Part shown: piece after piece, positions 45,385-57,010 of the stretch
Position numbering within the stretch: the first letter of the stretch is position 1
Layout of the letters: each line of letters starts with the position of its first letter
Source: Lepisosteus oculatus
Taxonomy: Eukaryota; Chordata; Actinopteri; Semionotiformes; Lepisosteidae
DNA length: 64,000 nt
Assembly (NCBI RefSeq): GCF_040954835.1
Contig: NW_027168298.1
Span: 372,001 to 436,000 of the forward strand
Direction: 5' to 3'
The notes under the pieces: model-generated
Databases searched by the model: none
Told to the model about the DNA's origin: nothing
The model's input: only the letters and a program-made list of their open reading frames with translations
Position numbers and translations under genes: made by a program

Positions 45385-46773
45385 AGCGAGTTCACCATCG
45401 CCGCATTCCTCCTTTAATCTAACACGGAGTGCGACGTGGCTGCGGAAACCTTTTCAAAGTCGCTCTCCGTTAAAAAAAAATAATACCTTTGACAAAATAC
45501 GTGCCGGCAGACAGACACGCCTCAGAGGGTTTAAGGCTGGCTTCATGTCGGAATGATAAAGTCTCCCCGTCCGGACATGAAAATGCCACTTTGTTACACA
45601 CAAAAAAAGAATCAACAACAGAGAAATGCCCACAAGCATTTGAAAAGCCGCACCACGTCGCACTTGAAATAGCTCTTACATTAGTGGTAGACGCAGGAAT
45701 CGCATTTCTATTTACGCTCTTACCAACGCGATGGAAAGCAAAACAAAGCAAAGCAGAGCAAAACAAAACGAACAAACGAAAACCCTGCACATAACGCCGT
45801 TACGTGCCCAAGTGGTATTGTAGGTCATCCTAGCACTGCACCCCGGGGCGTACGGTACATGGGAACGAGCACACGCCACGAATCGTCTCGAATCACTCCC
45901 TACAGCTGTAAGGCGCCTTGAAGCGTGCACCCCCAACATTCTTCTTTGCGCATCTGTGAAAGGTAAACTCTTGAGCAAACTCTGAACCAGCTCTAAGGAA
46001 ACTAATCCGATTAGACGTAACTTTGACTCATCTTTTTACGCTCAGTGCTGGATTGCTCAAACTCCAGCTAGGGTTAGGGTTAGCATTACCACGCTACTTA
46101 GACACTTTGTTTACGCTCAGTGCTGGATTTTGGGAACTTCAGGACGAATGGGAATTTTCTCCTATCTGTCCATTCTGTTTTGTTTTGGAGACTCTTGGCT
46201 GCCTATGTTGTACAGTGCAGCGTGAAGGAAACATTTTCCAAAACTGTGTCAGCTCAAGAGTTGTAAGAAAACCTCTCCAGCTGCTACAACTCTCTTCATT
46301 TTTGTCATTTAATGTGACACTCGATGTATAACTGGAGCCTCACATATGCAAATGGTGCGGCTCCAGTTCGACACCCAGTTCGACACCACTTTACAGTATA
46401 TGACAAAAGCATGGCAAACTGTGCCGGACCAGCAGATAACTTCCGCTTATTTTGACCATATTAAACATTGGAAATCTTCCCACTTGAATTTGTGACACTT
46501 GATTTTGGCTCCACCTAAGAAACTCTTAAATCTTCTAACACTTTTCTCTTCTCCCGCAACACACTTGTCTGTCGGCACTATGTGGAAGCGTTGCATGACA
46601 ACCCATCTCACTACGGAAAGGAACCTAACAGCTTTGGTAAGAGAGTAGAATTACCTGAAGAACTGCTTTCCATGGAAGCAGGACCAAGCGATGTAGCATT
46701 TTTATAGTACCAGGAAAGGAGAAGCGGCACTTCGCCTTTGCCACACAGGCACAAGGCGACGTGCAGCAGACGC

Positions 46774-46855
46774 CGTAGTCAGCAGGATTCGAACCTGAGC
46801 GGGGAGTCCTCAATGGATTTCAAGTCCATCGCCTTAACTACTCGGCCACAACTAC
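46774..46855 (-). tRNA. tRNA-Ser(TGA), weaker copy
   Basis: Class II tRNA with anticodon TGA; the acceptor pairs through wobble (GTAGTTG/TGACTAC). The usually conserved GG of the D loop is AG (GAGTAGTTAAGG) and the outer T-stem pair is lost. Borderline between gene and pseudogene. Confidence 0.7.
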
Positions 46856-47575
46856 AGTGAGCTCGCCGCCGCCGCATTCCTCCTCCGGAGTGCGAGGTGT
46901 CTGCGGAAACCTTTTTAAAGTCGCTCTCCGTTAAAAAAAAAATACCTTTCACAAGATACATGCCGGCAGACAGACACGCCTCAGAGGGTTTAAGGCTGGC
47001 TTCACGTTCAAATGATAAAGTCTCACCGTCCGGATGTCAAAATGCAACTTTGGCAGACAGAAAAAAAACATCAACAAACCACAAATGTGGACAAGGATTT
47101 TACAAGCTGCACCACACTGCACTTTCAAAAGCATTTACATTCGTGTTAGACGCAGGAATTGTCCTTGTTTTGCGCGCTTACGAACGCCATACAAATAAAA
47201 CAGGTCTACGGGTCTGAAACCTGCTCCACGGAAAACAGTTCTGTTGCGCTTTTGATCAAAGGGAGATTCTCTGTTCTTACTTTTTCATGACATAACACCC
47301 AAAGGGGCTTCTTTGGAGCTGGATTCCAACCAGCATCCTAAAGTTTCTTGGTCGTATCCTTTACAGTCCTCTGTTCGGTCGACATGGAACAGAAGGGGGC
47401 AGCTTTCCTCACACATACAGTGCAGTTCTGCATCAGACCTCTAACTCGTTTCCTTAGCTTGGATTTAAGCCACGAAGCAGGCTTCTACTGTATAAACGTC
47501 TAGAGGAATCACAAACTATTTGAGAGGCCATCATCCCAGGGGGAACTGACAAAGTTTATCCCTAAACACCTAGCG

Positions 47576-47705
47576 CAGTCTCTCGAGAGACTGTCAAAAA
47601 TCGCTTTCTCCGTTTGTGCTGCAAGTAAGTGAAAATGCGGTCTCAACCCAGAGCCACTTGGCAGCAGCGGCACGTAAATACTGTTACTGCCACTGCTCGA
47701 TACCG
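47576..47705 (-). ncRNA. U4-like snRNA, divergent, second copy
   Basis: Same RNA as 22140-22270, with a GCAGTGGCAGTA word that matches U4 better, an Sm-like ATTTTTGA and the perfect hairpin GACAGTCTCTCGAGAGACTG; in this hairpin the loop differs from the other copy while the stem is unchanged. The downstream 3'-box-like word is slightly damaged. The central part again lacks the U4 kink-turn. Function unknown. Confidence 0.55.
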
Positions 47706-47818
47706 ACGTTAGCCTACTATACCATGTTCAGCCACCGCTAGAAAATGTACAGCTCTAGTACTGGAGCAAACAGAAGGAGGGCCAACATCTAACAGGCACA
47801 CGTGTCAAACATAGAAAG

Positions 47819-47900
47819 CGCCGAGGATGGGATTCGAACCCATGCGTGCAGAGCACAATGGATTAGCAGTCCATCGCCTTAACCACTCGGCCACCTCGTC
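47819..47900 (-). tRNA. tRNA-Ser(GCT)
   Basis: An 82-nt class II tRNA: 5' GACGAGGTGGCCGAGTGG, anticodon GCT in CTGCTAA, variable arm TTGTGCTCTGCACGC, T arm TGGGTTCGAATCCCA. It matches vertebrate tRNA-Ser(GCT) nearly exactly and looks functional. Confidence 0.95.
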
Positions 47901-48279
47901 AATGAAACTGGGCTGTCCAGACACGGGTTGGCACGCTCCAGATGATCTTTTTCTTTTTTTTCCCTCGTACTCGAGGGTCCTTTTCCTGTTCCACATGCGA
48001 TTTCAACATTTTCCTTGGGAGATGTCAAGCCAGCAAGCCACTGCTGTGGTTCAGTGGCCAGTGTGGAGTTCAGTGGCCCTGTTGTACACAGAAAGCACAT
48101 TGAGCTCCTTGGACATGAAAAGTTCCAGATAAAAGCCATTTGTCATCCTTTCTCTTGGTGTCGATGTTGCTATTGTATGTAAAGGTGGCAACTTGCTCAG
48201 CGAGCAGGCGGAGCACACACCGAATGCAGATGTGTCTGAGTGGTGTGTCCAAGTGGCTGCAAAAAAACAGTACTCCCGG

Positions 48280-48353
48280 GGCGCCGTGGCTTAGTTGGTT
48301 AAAGCGCCTGTCTAGTAAACAAGAAATCCTGGGTCCGAATCCCAGCGGTGCCT
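48280..48353 (+). tRNA. tRNA-Thr(AGT)
   Basis: A 74-nt cloverleaf: GGCGCCG/CGGTGCC acceptor, anticodon AGT, T arm CTGGGTCCGAATCCCAG. One C-A mismatch lies in the anticodon stem. A run of seven T starts at the very 3' end (48353-48359) and is an excellent Pol III terminator, which the sister copy at 22843 has lost. Confidence 0.92.
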
Positions 48354-48922
48354 TTTTTTGTGCTGTGTTCTCGAACAGAACTGGTCATTATGGACAACCG
48401 CATACGCCTAGACTTAATTAAATGCAAGTATTCATTTCCTGTCTTGAACGACTTGTTTTTCTTAAAATGGATGCAACTTGCAAAACATGAAATACAAACC
48501 TCGCTAATCAGCGCTCGCGGCTGGCAAAAAAAAAAGAAGTCAGCAATGTTTTTTTTCTTTAACCTTAACCCTGCTAATGGAGAAGAGTTAAACGACCGAG
48601 TCTATGCAGCTTAAACGGTGCTCACGTCGGGTTCTTAGCTGAAAGGGTGATAAATCCCGCTCACCCCAGTCCTTAATCTTTTAAAAGGATACAAAATTGA
48701 ACCTAGTCGCCACATCACATACATCCTGTTCAACGATAAAAAGGTGACATCTATCCTCGATCCAGAGTAAATCCCACGTTGAGGGCATATTTTTTTCCAC
48801 TTTACCATGAGTCGGGCTCGGCTGCACAGAGGCGAGAGCAGAGCAATGAGGTCACGGGGACAGGAGAGCCACACGCTGGCGGTTTAAACACGCGGAAGAA
48901 AACTGAGGGATCCACAGTATGT

Positions 48923-48997
48923 GGACCCTCCGTGCGCCATCAGTCCGCACTCCGGACTCTGAATCCTGCCATCCGAGTTAAGATCTCGGCGGAACCT
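48923..48997 (+). pseudogene. tRNA-Gln(CTG)-like gene, third copy
   Basis: Same variant as 30-104: normal anticodon arm and 3' end, abnormal D arm and T loop. Full length of 75 nt. Confidence 0.6.
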
Positions 48998-49479
48998 GAG
49001 GCGCAGTTCTTTCTTAAAACGTAATCTGGTGAGCATTTCTAGAATCGTACTTGTATAGATGCAGCCTTTAATGTGTTGCTAGGTTAAAATTGATGACTTC
49101 TTGAACTTCAGTAGGCAACTGCCCTCTTGATTTTGGATTTAATTTCTTTATTACAGGGGCGCTTTTATGAAGACCGAGTCATGTTCAGGTACTTTGCTTG
49201 ATGGAGGAAGCATATTTCGGACTCTGTGATCTGCTCACCTGGAAAGGTCTGCTGTACTACTACAAGAGAGAAGTAGAGTCTGGAAGAATGGACAATTTTA
49301 TGATGCTTTGGAAGATAATGTTTTTTTTTTCTTTGAAATTGAAATGAATCAGAATATCAGTGCAAAAGACAAACTCTTGGTTTGGTTTAAAGAGATATGG
49401 TTTTAAAACAGACAAAATGTAGAAAACAGGTGTTTCTCACTTTTGGAAGAGAATGGACCGGGGGTAATATTTTACAAGT

Positions 49480-52234
49480 TATATAATAGTAAAATATTAT
49501 ATAATAGGGGTAATAGTCGCGAGGGGCTTCAGCTTTTTCGTGCTTAATATGGTGCGCTGTGGCCACGGCAGATATGGGATCTATAAAAGCCGAAAATTCT
49601 CCGATCATTGCCTGACACAGCTCCTCAAAGCTATTACAGACCTCAGGTCCTTGTCTAGACATCCACTCGTGGACCGCTCGGCTGGTAGTTTTCCTTACTA
49701 ACATAGCCTTTTCCTGTTCGGACGCTTCGGGCATAAACTGCAAAGTATATCTCAGCTCATCAATGTAGGTCTCCACATTATTCCCTGACACTGTCGGGTC
49801 AAACCTTTCTACATCTTTGGCTAACTGCCTCAGGGAGTGGAGGTTAATTTTTACAGTTTCTCCGTGGGCAGGGAGACGGCCGTGATCAGGAGCAGGGGGT
49901 CTATGCCTGAATTGAATCGCCCTTGCGTCTCGCGCAGGACTCGGCGATCTCCCCCATGCCGATCCGACCACAGACCCTGGCCGGGAGAAACCTCCTGGGT
50001 GAGCGCTCCGGGCTGCTAGGTGGGCTGGCATGTAAGTGGGATCTAGCCTGTTTTGCTTCCAGTACGGCAGCATCTAACTCCTTTTGCCTTTCCTGGCTGA
50101 GCTCATTTAAACTCTCAATTTCTTTTTCTTTTTCTTTCAAGCTCGCTTCTAGGTCTCTCCTAGCTACCTCAGCCGCAGTTTCTCTAGCAGACAGGTCATC
50201 TAATTTACCTAAAACTTCCCTGAGTCTGTCTTCACTTTCCTCACTTTTCACTCTCTTTTCTCTGATTATATCCAACAACTCAACTCGCTCCGCCTTATAT
50301 CTTTCTAGCTTTCCCTGAAGCGTTTGAAACTTTGTCAGCTCGGACAAAGACAGTTCCAGCTGTTTAGCTAGATTTAAGGCGAAACTAGATAGGACCTGAA
50401 CTGCGTTCACAGACCCTCCTGTGTTAAGCTGGTTCGCTACCTTAGCTACTAAATCTACTTGCAGCTTCTCAATATCATCAAAGTTCAACTTTTCGATACC
50501 GCTCCAGTAACCAGGATTGTCGTCGCTAGAAATAGTACTTATAAGCGACTCCACTTCAGACATTTTAGCAGCCATTGTCATTACGTCAGAGAAACTTTAA
50601 GAGTATTACTTTTTTTCCTTTTACCAAAATACAGTATGGAATCTAAACACCCGAGCAGATGGATTTCCAATCAGCACACGTTACACTAAACGCTAGAAAA
50701 CAGGGGGATTTCTTTACGCAGTTATCAGCACACCCGGTATTCGCGTATAAAAGCCACGGTGCTGTGCTGAACTTGAACTCACAGCAACATCAGTTATTCT
50801 GTGCGATTGAGTCTCATTTCATTCTAAACTCGCCCACCCAGGGACGCCATTAAATGTAGTGGTTTGATGGGTTTACTGAGACACTTATTAATTGTAGCAG
50901 TAATCACGAGGTTGTTCGTTGGGGCTTTTAGAAAATCAATCGCCAGAACAACTAACAACGCACACACACGGGTTCAATACACGAGATACATTTATTAATA
51001 TAAATTGTGCACCAAACATATACTAGTCTGCCTGGATACGAGCGGCAGACCTTACTGTGAGGGTTATCAATATACAAGATATATAATCTCGAAGAGATGC
51101 AAACACAAAGAGATACACAACAGAGAATATATGTCAATATATATCGTTCGGTTACCAAATCGCTAATCAGTGTTATTACCCATTGTTACTCTAAACTCGG
51201 AAGTAAATACATTACTCATGAATTAAATTGATAACAACTTGTGTTGAGGTACAATTGAATTCTCGAGACGCAATGTAGAACATGGGGTTAACTTATCCAC
51301 TGTGTATGGATTTGGAATTTCCCGGCACGAACACCAAACCAGCTGACAAGCTCTGTTGCAGCCTCTGTTCCAGCGGTTGTCCAATGGGCGTTGTGTCGGC
51401 GTCCTCTGGCTACCAGCCAACCAGTCAAGGTGCAGCTCGGAGTAGGACGGGCGGAGGAATCTGACTGCGGCGCGCAGGGCAGTCGTTGCTCCGAGGGGAT
51501 CTACCAGCAGTCCGGCTGGCTAGTAGAAAGTCTCTATGCACAGAGTGTGACCGCGAGTCCTCACAAGTCACTCTTTTGCCTGGGAAGAAACTGGTTCGTT
51601 CCCGGTCCAGCGCTGCTTCTGAATAAGCTATTCAGGTTGTCGACGAGGGTCCAACTGTAGGCTGCCGTTGATCAAACAGAGCATTCACGTTAGTAGAATT
51701 CTGAGTACGTACGGGATGCTTGGCCTCGCGCTTAGAACAAAGTCCAAGTCCCTATGCAGACAACAGCAGTTGTCACGTGATTGTCTCTGAGGATGCGCGA
51801 AAATGGCCAAGGAGAGCCCCGATCTGAGCTTGCGCTCCCTTTTTGACCAAGACACAGATGTGTGCTGATTGGTTGAGAGTTTGGCGGGCATTGGAGACCC
51901 ACGTGGTATTACCACGCCCTGCCAGTCCCTGATTGGTTGGTCAAGGTGAGATATAAGTCACTTACTCTTGACACTTAAGAATGCAGTCCAGATGTCCATT
52001 CAGCACTCCCTAGACAGATAGGCGCCAATGGATGACCATTGATCATGATAGCCAGGCTTAGCTAAGTGCATCCCTGTCTGGGAGCTGTTCCCTATCAAAA
52101 GAAAACAACTTAAATCAGTCTGCATGAATACTTTCTCTGTGGCTGCACCACAGAGATGGGGGGTGAGATGGGGCTTCATTTAGGACAGCATACCAACGCT
52201 TAATTCTGTCTTATTAACAAGCATTGCCGCTACA
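49480..52234 (-). mobile_element. LTR retrotransposon fossil with gag remains
   Basis: Minus-strand element: one LTR of about 1.38 kb (50855-52234, TGTAG...CTACA), then a primer-binding site complementary to the 3' end of tRNA-Asn (about 50833-50851), then a gag-like region with a long coiled coil (about 49500-50581). No pol or second LTR follows. It is broken and truncated. A related LTR lies at 14345-15792. Family unassigned; a Ty3 or retrovirus-like gag is likely. Confidence 0.7.
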
Positions 52235-52254
52235 CTTGTATCCCAACTTTTGCA

Positions 52255-52590
52255 ACTCGCAACTGAAAACCCACTGAAGCTAAGCAGGTGTGAGCCAGGT
52301 CAGTACCAGGATGAGGGTGAGCTACAGGGAAAAACAAAGCTTCCAGCTGGAAGTGGTGTTAATGGGCGCTCACTCTGAGGTCTGTACGGGTCCCAATGTC
52401 CCAATATAGTGACGGAGAAGCTGTGTTGGAAAAAGGGCGCTGTCTTTTGGATGAGATGTAAAACCGAGGTCATAGTGCTCTGTGGTCATTAAAAATGACC
52501 ACCAAAACCTTTGACAAAAGCTCTTGGTAATTGATGGTCTTCAATAATGCTTCTCCTTTAGGTACATTTTAAATCAGCTGAAAAATGCTG
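52255..52590 (+). repeat. 5S rRNA-derived SINE, inverted duplicate
   Basis: Plus-strand copy with head ACTGAAGCTAAGCAGGTGTG and GGTCAGTACCAGGATGAG. It begins 20 bases after the LTR fossil ends, in the inverted version of block A. Confidence 0.8.
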
Positions 52591-52752
52591 TGAAATGGGG
52601 GGGCACTTCAGGCCAGTGTAGGATTTGGGTTACAAGAACTATGAAACTGCACGAGAAAGCCCGTACACTGAATTACACGGCTTTCTATTCAAAGGACAAA
52701 AGAAATTCCCTGAGCTTGATTTTTTGCAGCACAGAGAGGACCACTGTTGTGA

Positions 52753-52826
52753 GGTCGGTTAGCTCAGTTGGTTAGATGGTGGTGCTAGTAACGCCAAGGT
52801 TGTGGGTTTGAGCCGCGTACGGGCCA
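52753..52826 (+). tRNA. tRNA-Ile body with AGT (Thr) anticodon
   Basis: A 74-nt cloverleaf related to the tRNA-Ile(AAT) at 9332. The anticodon loop reads CTAGTAA instead of CTAATAA, so the anticodon is AGT, which decodes threonine codons. The anticodon stem (TGGTG/CGCCA) and D arm TTAGCTCAGTTGG are intact; the T arm reads TGTGGGTTTGAGCCGCG, still mostly pairing. A TTTT run follows at about 52832. It could be an expressed tRNA of changed identity or simply a decaying copy. Confidence 0.7.
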
Positions 52827-54339
52827 GGTCCTTTTCTCCTCTCTTACCAAAGCTGTTAGGTTCCTTTCCGTGGTGAGATGGGTTGTCATGCAACGCTGCC
52901 ACATAGCGCCGACAGACAAGAGTGTTGCGGGAGAAGAGAAATGTGTTTGAAGATTTAAGAGTGTCTTAGGTGCAGCCAAAATCAAGTGTCACAAATGCAA
53001 GTGGTTGGATTTCCATTGTTTAATATGGTAAAAATAAGCGGAAGTAATCTGCCGGTCCGGCACAGTCTGCCATGCTTTTGTCATTTACTGTAAAGTGGTA
53101 TTGAACTGGGTGTCGAACTGGAGCCTCACCATTTGCATATGTGAGGCTCCAGTTATACATCGAGTGTCACATTAAATGACAAAAATGAAGAGAGTTAAAG
53201 CAGCTGGAGAGGTTTTCTTACAACTTTTGAGCTGACACAGTTTTGGAAAATGTTTCCTTCACGCTGCACTGTACAACATAGGCAGCCAAGAGTCTCCAAA
53301 ACAAAACAGAATTGACAGATAGGAGAAAATTCCCACTCGTCCTGAAGTTCCCAAAATCAAGCACTGAGCGTAAACAAAGTGTCTAAGTAGCGTGGGAATG
53401 CTAACCCTAACCCTAGCGTAAAAAGATGAGTCAAAGTAACGTCTAATCGGATTAGTTTCCTTAGAGCTGGTTCAGAGTTTGCTGAAGAGTTTACCCAGTG
53501 GGCACTGATTCGTCGAATATACGTATATTCACGGCGAAAATACGGCTATACGTATATATACGTCGCCTCGACGTATAATCAAAGTCGAATTGCAACCGTA
53601 AAATCGACGACATTAATAAACGCATATATAACGTCGAAAACACATCTAACACAGTGCCTGAGGCTTTTTACTGTATGTATCGTGTGTGCCGCAACTAGGA
53701 GTATATGGCACTCTGCACAGTGTACGAAGTAAATTATTTTCGCAGTAATTAATTTACACGTGTATAATAAATATAGTAAATATAATAAATTAATTACTGC
53801 GAAAATTACTTCGTACACTGTGCAGAGTGCCGTATACTCCTAGGTAAGTTAGGTACATCTTTTTGCCCAAAACTGAAGGGGCGACATTCCTCCCTCCCCC
53901 CGTGATGCCAGGCCTGTCCCCATCCTATTCCATAATGTCATTATACTGTATATAATACCATACAACAGTGACCGATCCTTACTAACTGCATGCGTTAAAA
54001 TTGCACATCAGCTCATAGCAGGGGGCACATAGCCGCGATGTATTATCAATGTTAAATTTCAACCATAATATCGACAACATTAATAAACGCATACGTTGAG
54101 AAAATATCGAACCCAGCATATTTTCCGGTTATATACCACAATGCATTGCTAGTATTCGTTGGTCACCATTTTGGACACGTTTTTCAAACGTAGAAGTATA
54201 TCCGCAAATATCTCAGCAATCCTCTTTTGACGAGTAAGTATGAACAATAATAATACTATCTGAATACATACAGATCTTTCTTAATATTATTTTGATTAAA
54301 ATAGTAAGTGAATAAGCAAAAAATGGCACATAAAAATAG

Positions 54340-54659
54340 TGGAGCTTTTTAAACGTCTGTACTTACTGCGCCCCATAAGAAATCGTTTGTCCCCATTCAA
54401 AAGAGGTTGTGCGATGTCCTGCAGCGTTCGCAAAGCAAACCTTTGACAGTTTGAAAAGAGGAATTTATTCTGCTTCCTGTGCGTGCAGTAGTTACAAAGT
54501 TGAACGTCTTTACACGATCTGCTGCAGTTTTCAGTGGGCGGGCGTTGTCAAATGGCTTGGAAAAACGCACTGTGTTTCGGCTCGGCAAACATCGTGAGCA
54601 GTGTCCTGCATGTTTTCTGTGTATAGCTGTCTTTTAACGCATACAGAATTCATTCGAAA
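54340..54659 (-). repeat. Repeat X fragment inside the family B element
   Basis: About 320 bases of X in inverse orientation, ending abruptly at CATTCGAAAT. It lies wholly between the termini of the 53494-55861 element, so it was captured or inserted. Confidence 0.75.
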
Positions 54660-55449
54660 TGGGGAATGGTGTGAATGGGGAAGATGACACTAAATCGTTT
54701 TGCCGTTTCTCTATTCTTATTCTATGTTGTACTTTCAAACTTTGGGTACTCTTTAATTAGGACAGACTTTATTGCTCAACTTCTATGATGCAAGCCAAAT
54801 TTTATACATTTATTTCAGCTTTGAGCTTAGTAAACCGTTCATTTTTTAGATTATACTAAAGAAGATATTAATCATCATTAATTTGGGAAGTAATATTATA
54901 TAATTTTCTCCTAGCTGCGGTGCTGAAGTCCCGCCCTAAATCAGCAGAAAAAGAAATAAAGGAGCACGCAATGTGTTACTTGAAGAATGCATATGCAAGG
55001 CAGGGGGCCAGGAGATCTGGACACTGAAAATACTAGGTTTTTGGTTCTAACTGTTAGGACAATTACACAGGGTTTGCAAATAGTGGACAAAAATCGTCTT
55101 AACTTCCATTGTAATATTTTTTTTCTTGGAAATATAGAAGTTGTACATTTTAAAATGTATATTTGAATCAAAATGTGGTTTTGAGTTAGTGTGTTAATGT
55201 AATTAGTTTGTGTTTGCCGTTACTATACTGTATATTGCCATATTACCAGAATTTGTAGCTGAAGTTTAAGACTAGTTGTGTTTTTTATGATTATTGCCCA
55301 TATGTTGATTGTTGATTGATTGTATACAATGTATAATTTGAAATACATATTTTTCAGGTGTGAAGGTGTATTTTCAGAATAAATTTCTAAACCAAATCAT
55401 TGGGTTGATTTACTAGTTTCTACACCTGTAAAACCTAACTTTGATGTAT

Positions 55450-55720
55450 AATAGACCTCTACCCATATACGTATAATAGACCTCTAAAGTTATCCGTATA
55501 ATAGACCTCTAACCATATACATATAATAGACCTCTAAAGTTATCCATATAATAGACCTCTACCCATATACGTATAATAGACCTCTAAAGTTATCCGTATA
55601 ATAGACCTCCAACCATATACGTAGACTAGTCCTCTAAAGTTATCCGGAACTCCAACCATATATGTATAATAGTCCTCTAAATTTATCCGTATAATAGAAC
55701 TCCAACCATTTACGTATAAT
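55450..55720. repeat. Minisatellite, 25/50-bp period
   Basis: About five copies of a roughly 50-base unit made of two 25-base halves of the form CCTCTA-x-TATCCGTATAATAGA. The halves alternate between ACCATATAC and AAGTTATCC centres. It grades into the ACGTATA motifs of the element's right end, suggesting growth from terminal sequence. Confidence 0.85.
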
Positions 55721-55861
55721 GAACATCTAATCATAGACGTATAATTGACGTATAACAATAGACGTATATTAGAATTTCATTCTAGACGAATTGCAGACCA
55801 CATTTAGACGTCTAAGGTATGCGTTTAATAGACGTATATTATACGTCTTTTGCCCACTGGG

Positions 55862-56402
55862 TTACGTCTCAACAGAAACGCTCTTTAGCTCTTTCAGTGT
55901 TATGCAGAGAACAGCGTCTGTCGAGATCACTTTTGAGTCAGCGCGAAACGCCGTGTGCTGTCAGTTTGATTTCATATTGCTCGTAGCGGCGCCCGGCTTT
56001 TGTCTGTCAAACGTTAGGTTGCGCTTCTTCATGCTGCATCGTCGACATGAGTGGAGCTTTTTAAACGTCTGTACTTACTGCGCCCCATAAGAAATCGTTT
56101 GTCCCCGTTCAAAAGAGATTTTGCGATGTCCTGCAGCGTTCGCAAAGCAAACCTTTGACAGTTTGAAAAGAGGAATTTATTCTGCTTCCTGTGCGTGCAG
56201 TAGTTACAAAGTTGAACGTCTTTACACGATCTGCTGCAGTTTTCAGTGGGCGGGCTTTGTCAGATGGCTTGGAAAAACGCACTGTGTTTCGGCTCGGGAA
56301 ACATCATGAGCAGTGTCCTGCATGTTTTCTGTGTATAGCTGTCTTTTGACGCATACAGAATTCATTCGAAATCATTGATTTCTCCAATTATCAAGGGTCC
56401 CT
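55862..56402 (-). repeat. Repeat X, copy 5
   Basis: Inverse copy of X beginning TTACGTCTCAACAG and ending at the AATTATCAAGGGTCCC edge, followed by block Y up to 56525. Confidence 0.8.
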
Positions 56403-56524
56403 TAAAGGATGAGTCAAAGTAACCTCTAATCGGATTAGTTTCCTTAGAGCTGGTTCAGAGTTTGCTCAAGAGTTTACCTTTCACAGATGTGCAAAGAAGA
56501 ATGTTGGGGGTGCACGCTTCAAGG

Positions 56525-56738
56525 TGCCTTACAGTGCGTTGTTTCCGACACAGTGTGGCCGGGTGTTTTCCGAGTTATCGCACGGATTGGGCACGCTCGC
56601 AAACCGTGAGCCGCAGGCGATGAGCCCGGAGCTGAACGGGCCCCACTGGCTCGTTTGTAAGGCCAGGTGTATTGCCAACCACGACCGGCAGGGCAGAGGC
56701 CTTGAAGGCGGCCTGGGCTCCTGCAGCTGTGCAGCCAT
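56525..56738 (+). promoter_or_regulatory. Upstream promoter region of the first U5 gene
   Basis: The 134 bases nearest the gene match the U5/U1 intergenic promoter at 58102-58233 in inverse orientation, and the distal part matches 57038-57120. The position and conservation fit the proximal sequence element zone of an snRNA promoter; an exact PSE could not be fixed by eye. Confidence 0.5.
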
Positions 56739-56857
56739 GCATTCTGGTTTCTCTTCATCTCGTACAAATCTTTTGCCTTTTACTAAAGATTTCCGTGGAG
56801 AGGAGCATGAATGAGTTCCATGCAATTTTTGTGCTTCCCTGCCTTCGGGTGGGGCGC
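56739..56857 (+). ncRNA. U5 snRNA gene, copy 1
   Basis: Spliceosomal U5 RNA. It has the 5' stem (TCTGGTTTCTCTTCA), the invariant loop I (GCCTTTTACTAAAG), the opposing strand TTTCCGTGGAGAGGA, an Sm site (CAATTTTTGTG), and a terminal hairpin CCCTGCC-TTCG-GGTGGGG that pairs along all seven positions. A snRNA 3' box follows. Length about 118 nt, normal for U5. The 5' end starts GCATTCTGG where ATACTCTGG is usual, a small deviation. Likely transcribed by Pol II. Confidence 0.88.
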
Positions 56858-56877
56858 AGCCTGGCTGGTCAAAGAGA

Positions 56878-56889
56878 GAAAACAAAAAC
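56878..56889 (+). promoter_or_regulatory. snRNA 3' box of U5 copy 1
   Basis: GTCAAAGAGAGA, fitting the GTTT-N(0-3)-AAARNNAGA consensus in its second half exactly. It lies about 20 bases after the U5 3' hairpin, the normal place for Integrator-dependent 3' end formation. Confidence 0.7.
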
Positions 56890-57010
56890 GCTCGCAATCG
56901 GTCTTGTTATGGCGATTGTGGCAGTCTGCTCCGCGAGTCCTCGGTCTCCGGCCGTCTGATTGGCGCTCTTTTCTTTGGGGGGTGGGAAGTGTCCGGCCGC
57001 AGGGGATCTT

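Larger units (their letters stand above)
47190..48997. repeat. Segmental duplicate Z, copy without Tc1
   Basis: Counterpart of 21720-25112. It retains intact tRNA-Ser(GCT) and tRNA-Thr(AGT), the empty Tc1 site, and the complete (though decayed) Gln tRNA. Judged by its tRNAs this is the better preserved copy. Confidence 0.88.
53494..55861. mobile_element. Hairpin-bearing DNA element (family B), full length
   Basis: A 2.37-kb element with termini CCCAGTGGGC and GCCCACTGGG, flanked by TTA on both sides, compatible with the 3-bp TWA target duplication of PIF-Harbinger elements. It contains a run of ACGTATA-type motifs, the long palindrome (53715-53830), a captured piece of repeat X (54340-54659), an A+T-rich core and a minisatellite. 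No transposase frame, so non-autonomous. The flank on the left is block Y and on the right repeat X, which are not adjacent in that form elsewhere. Confidence 0.6.
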
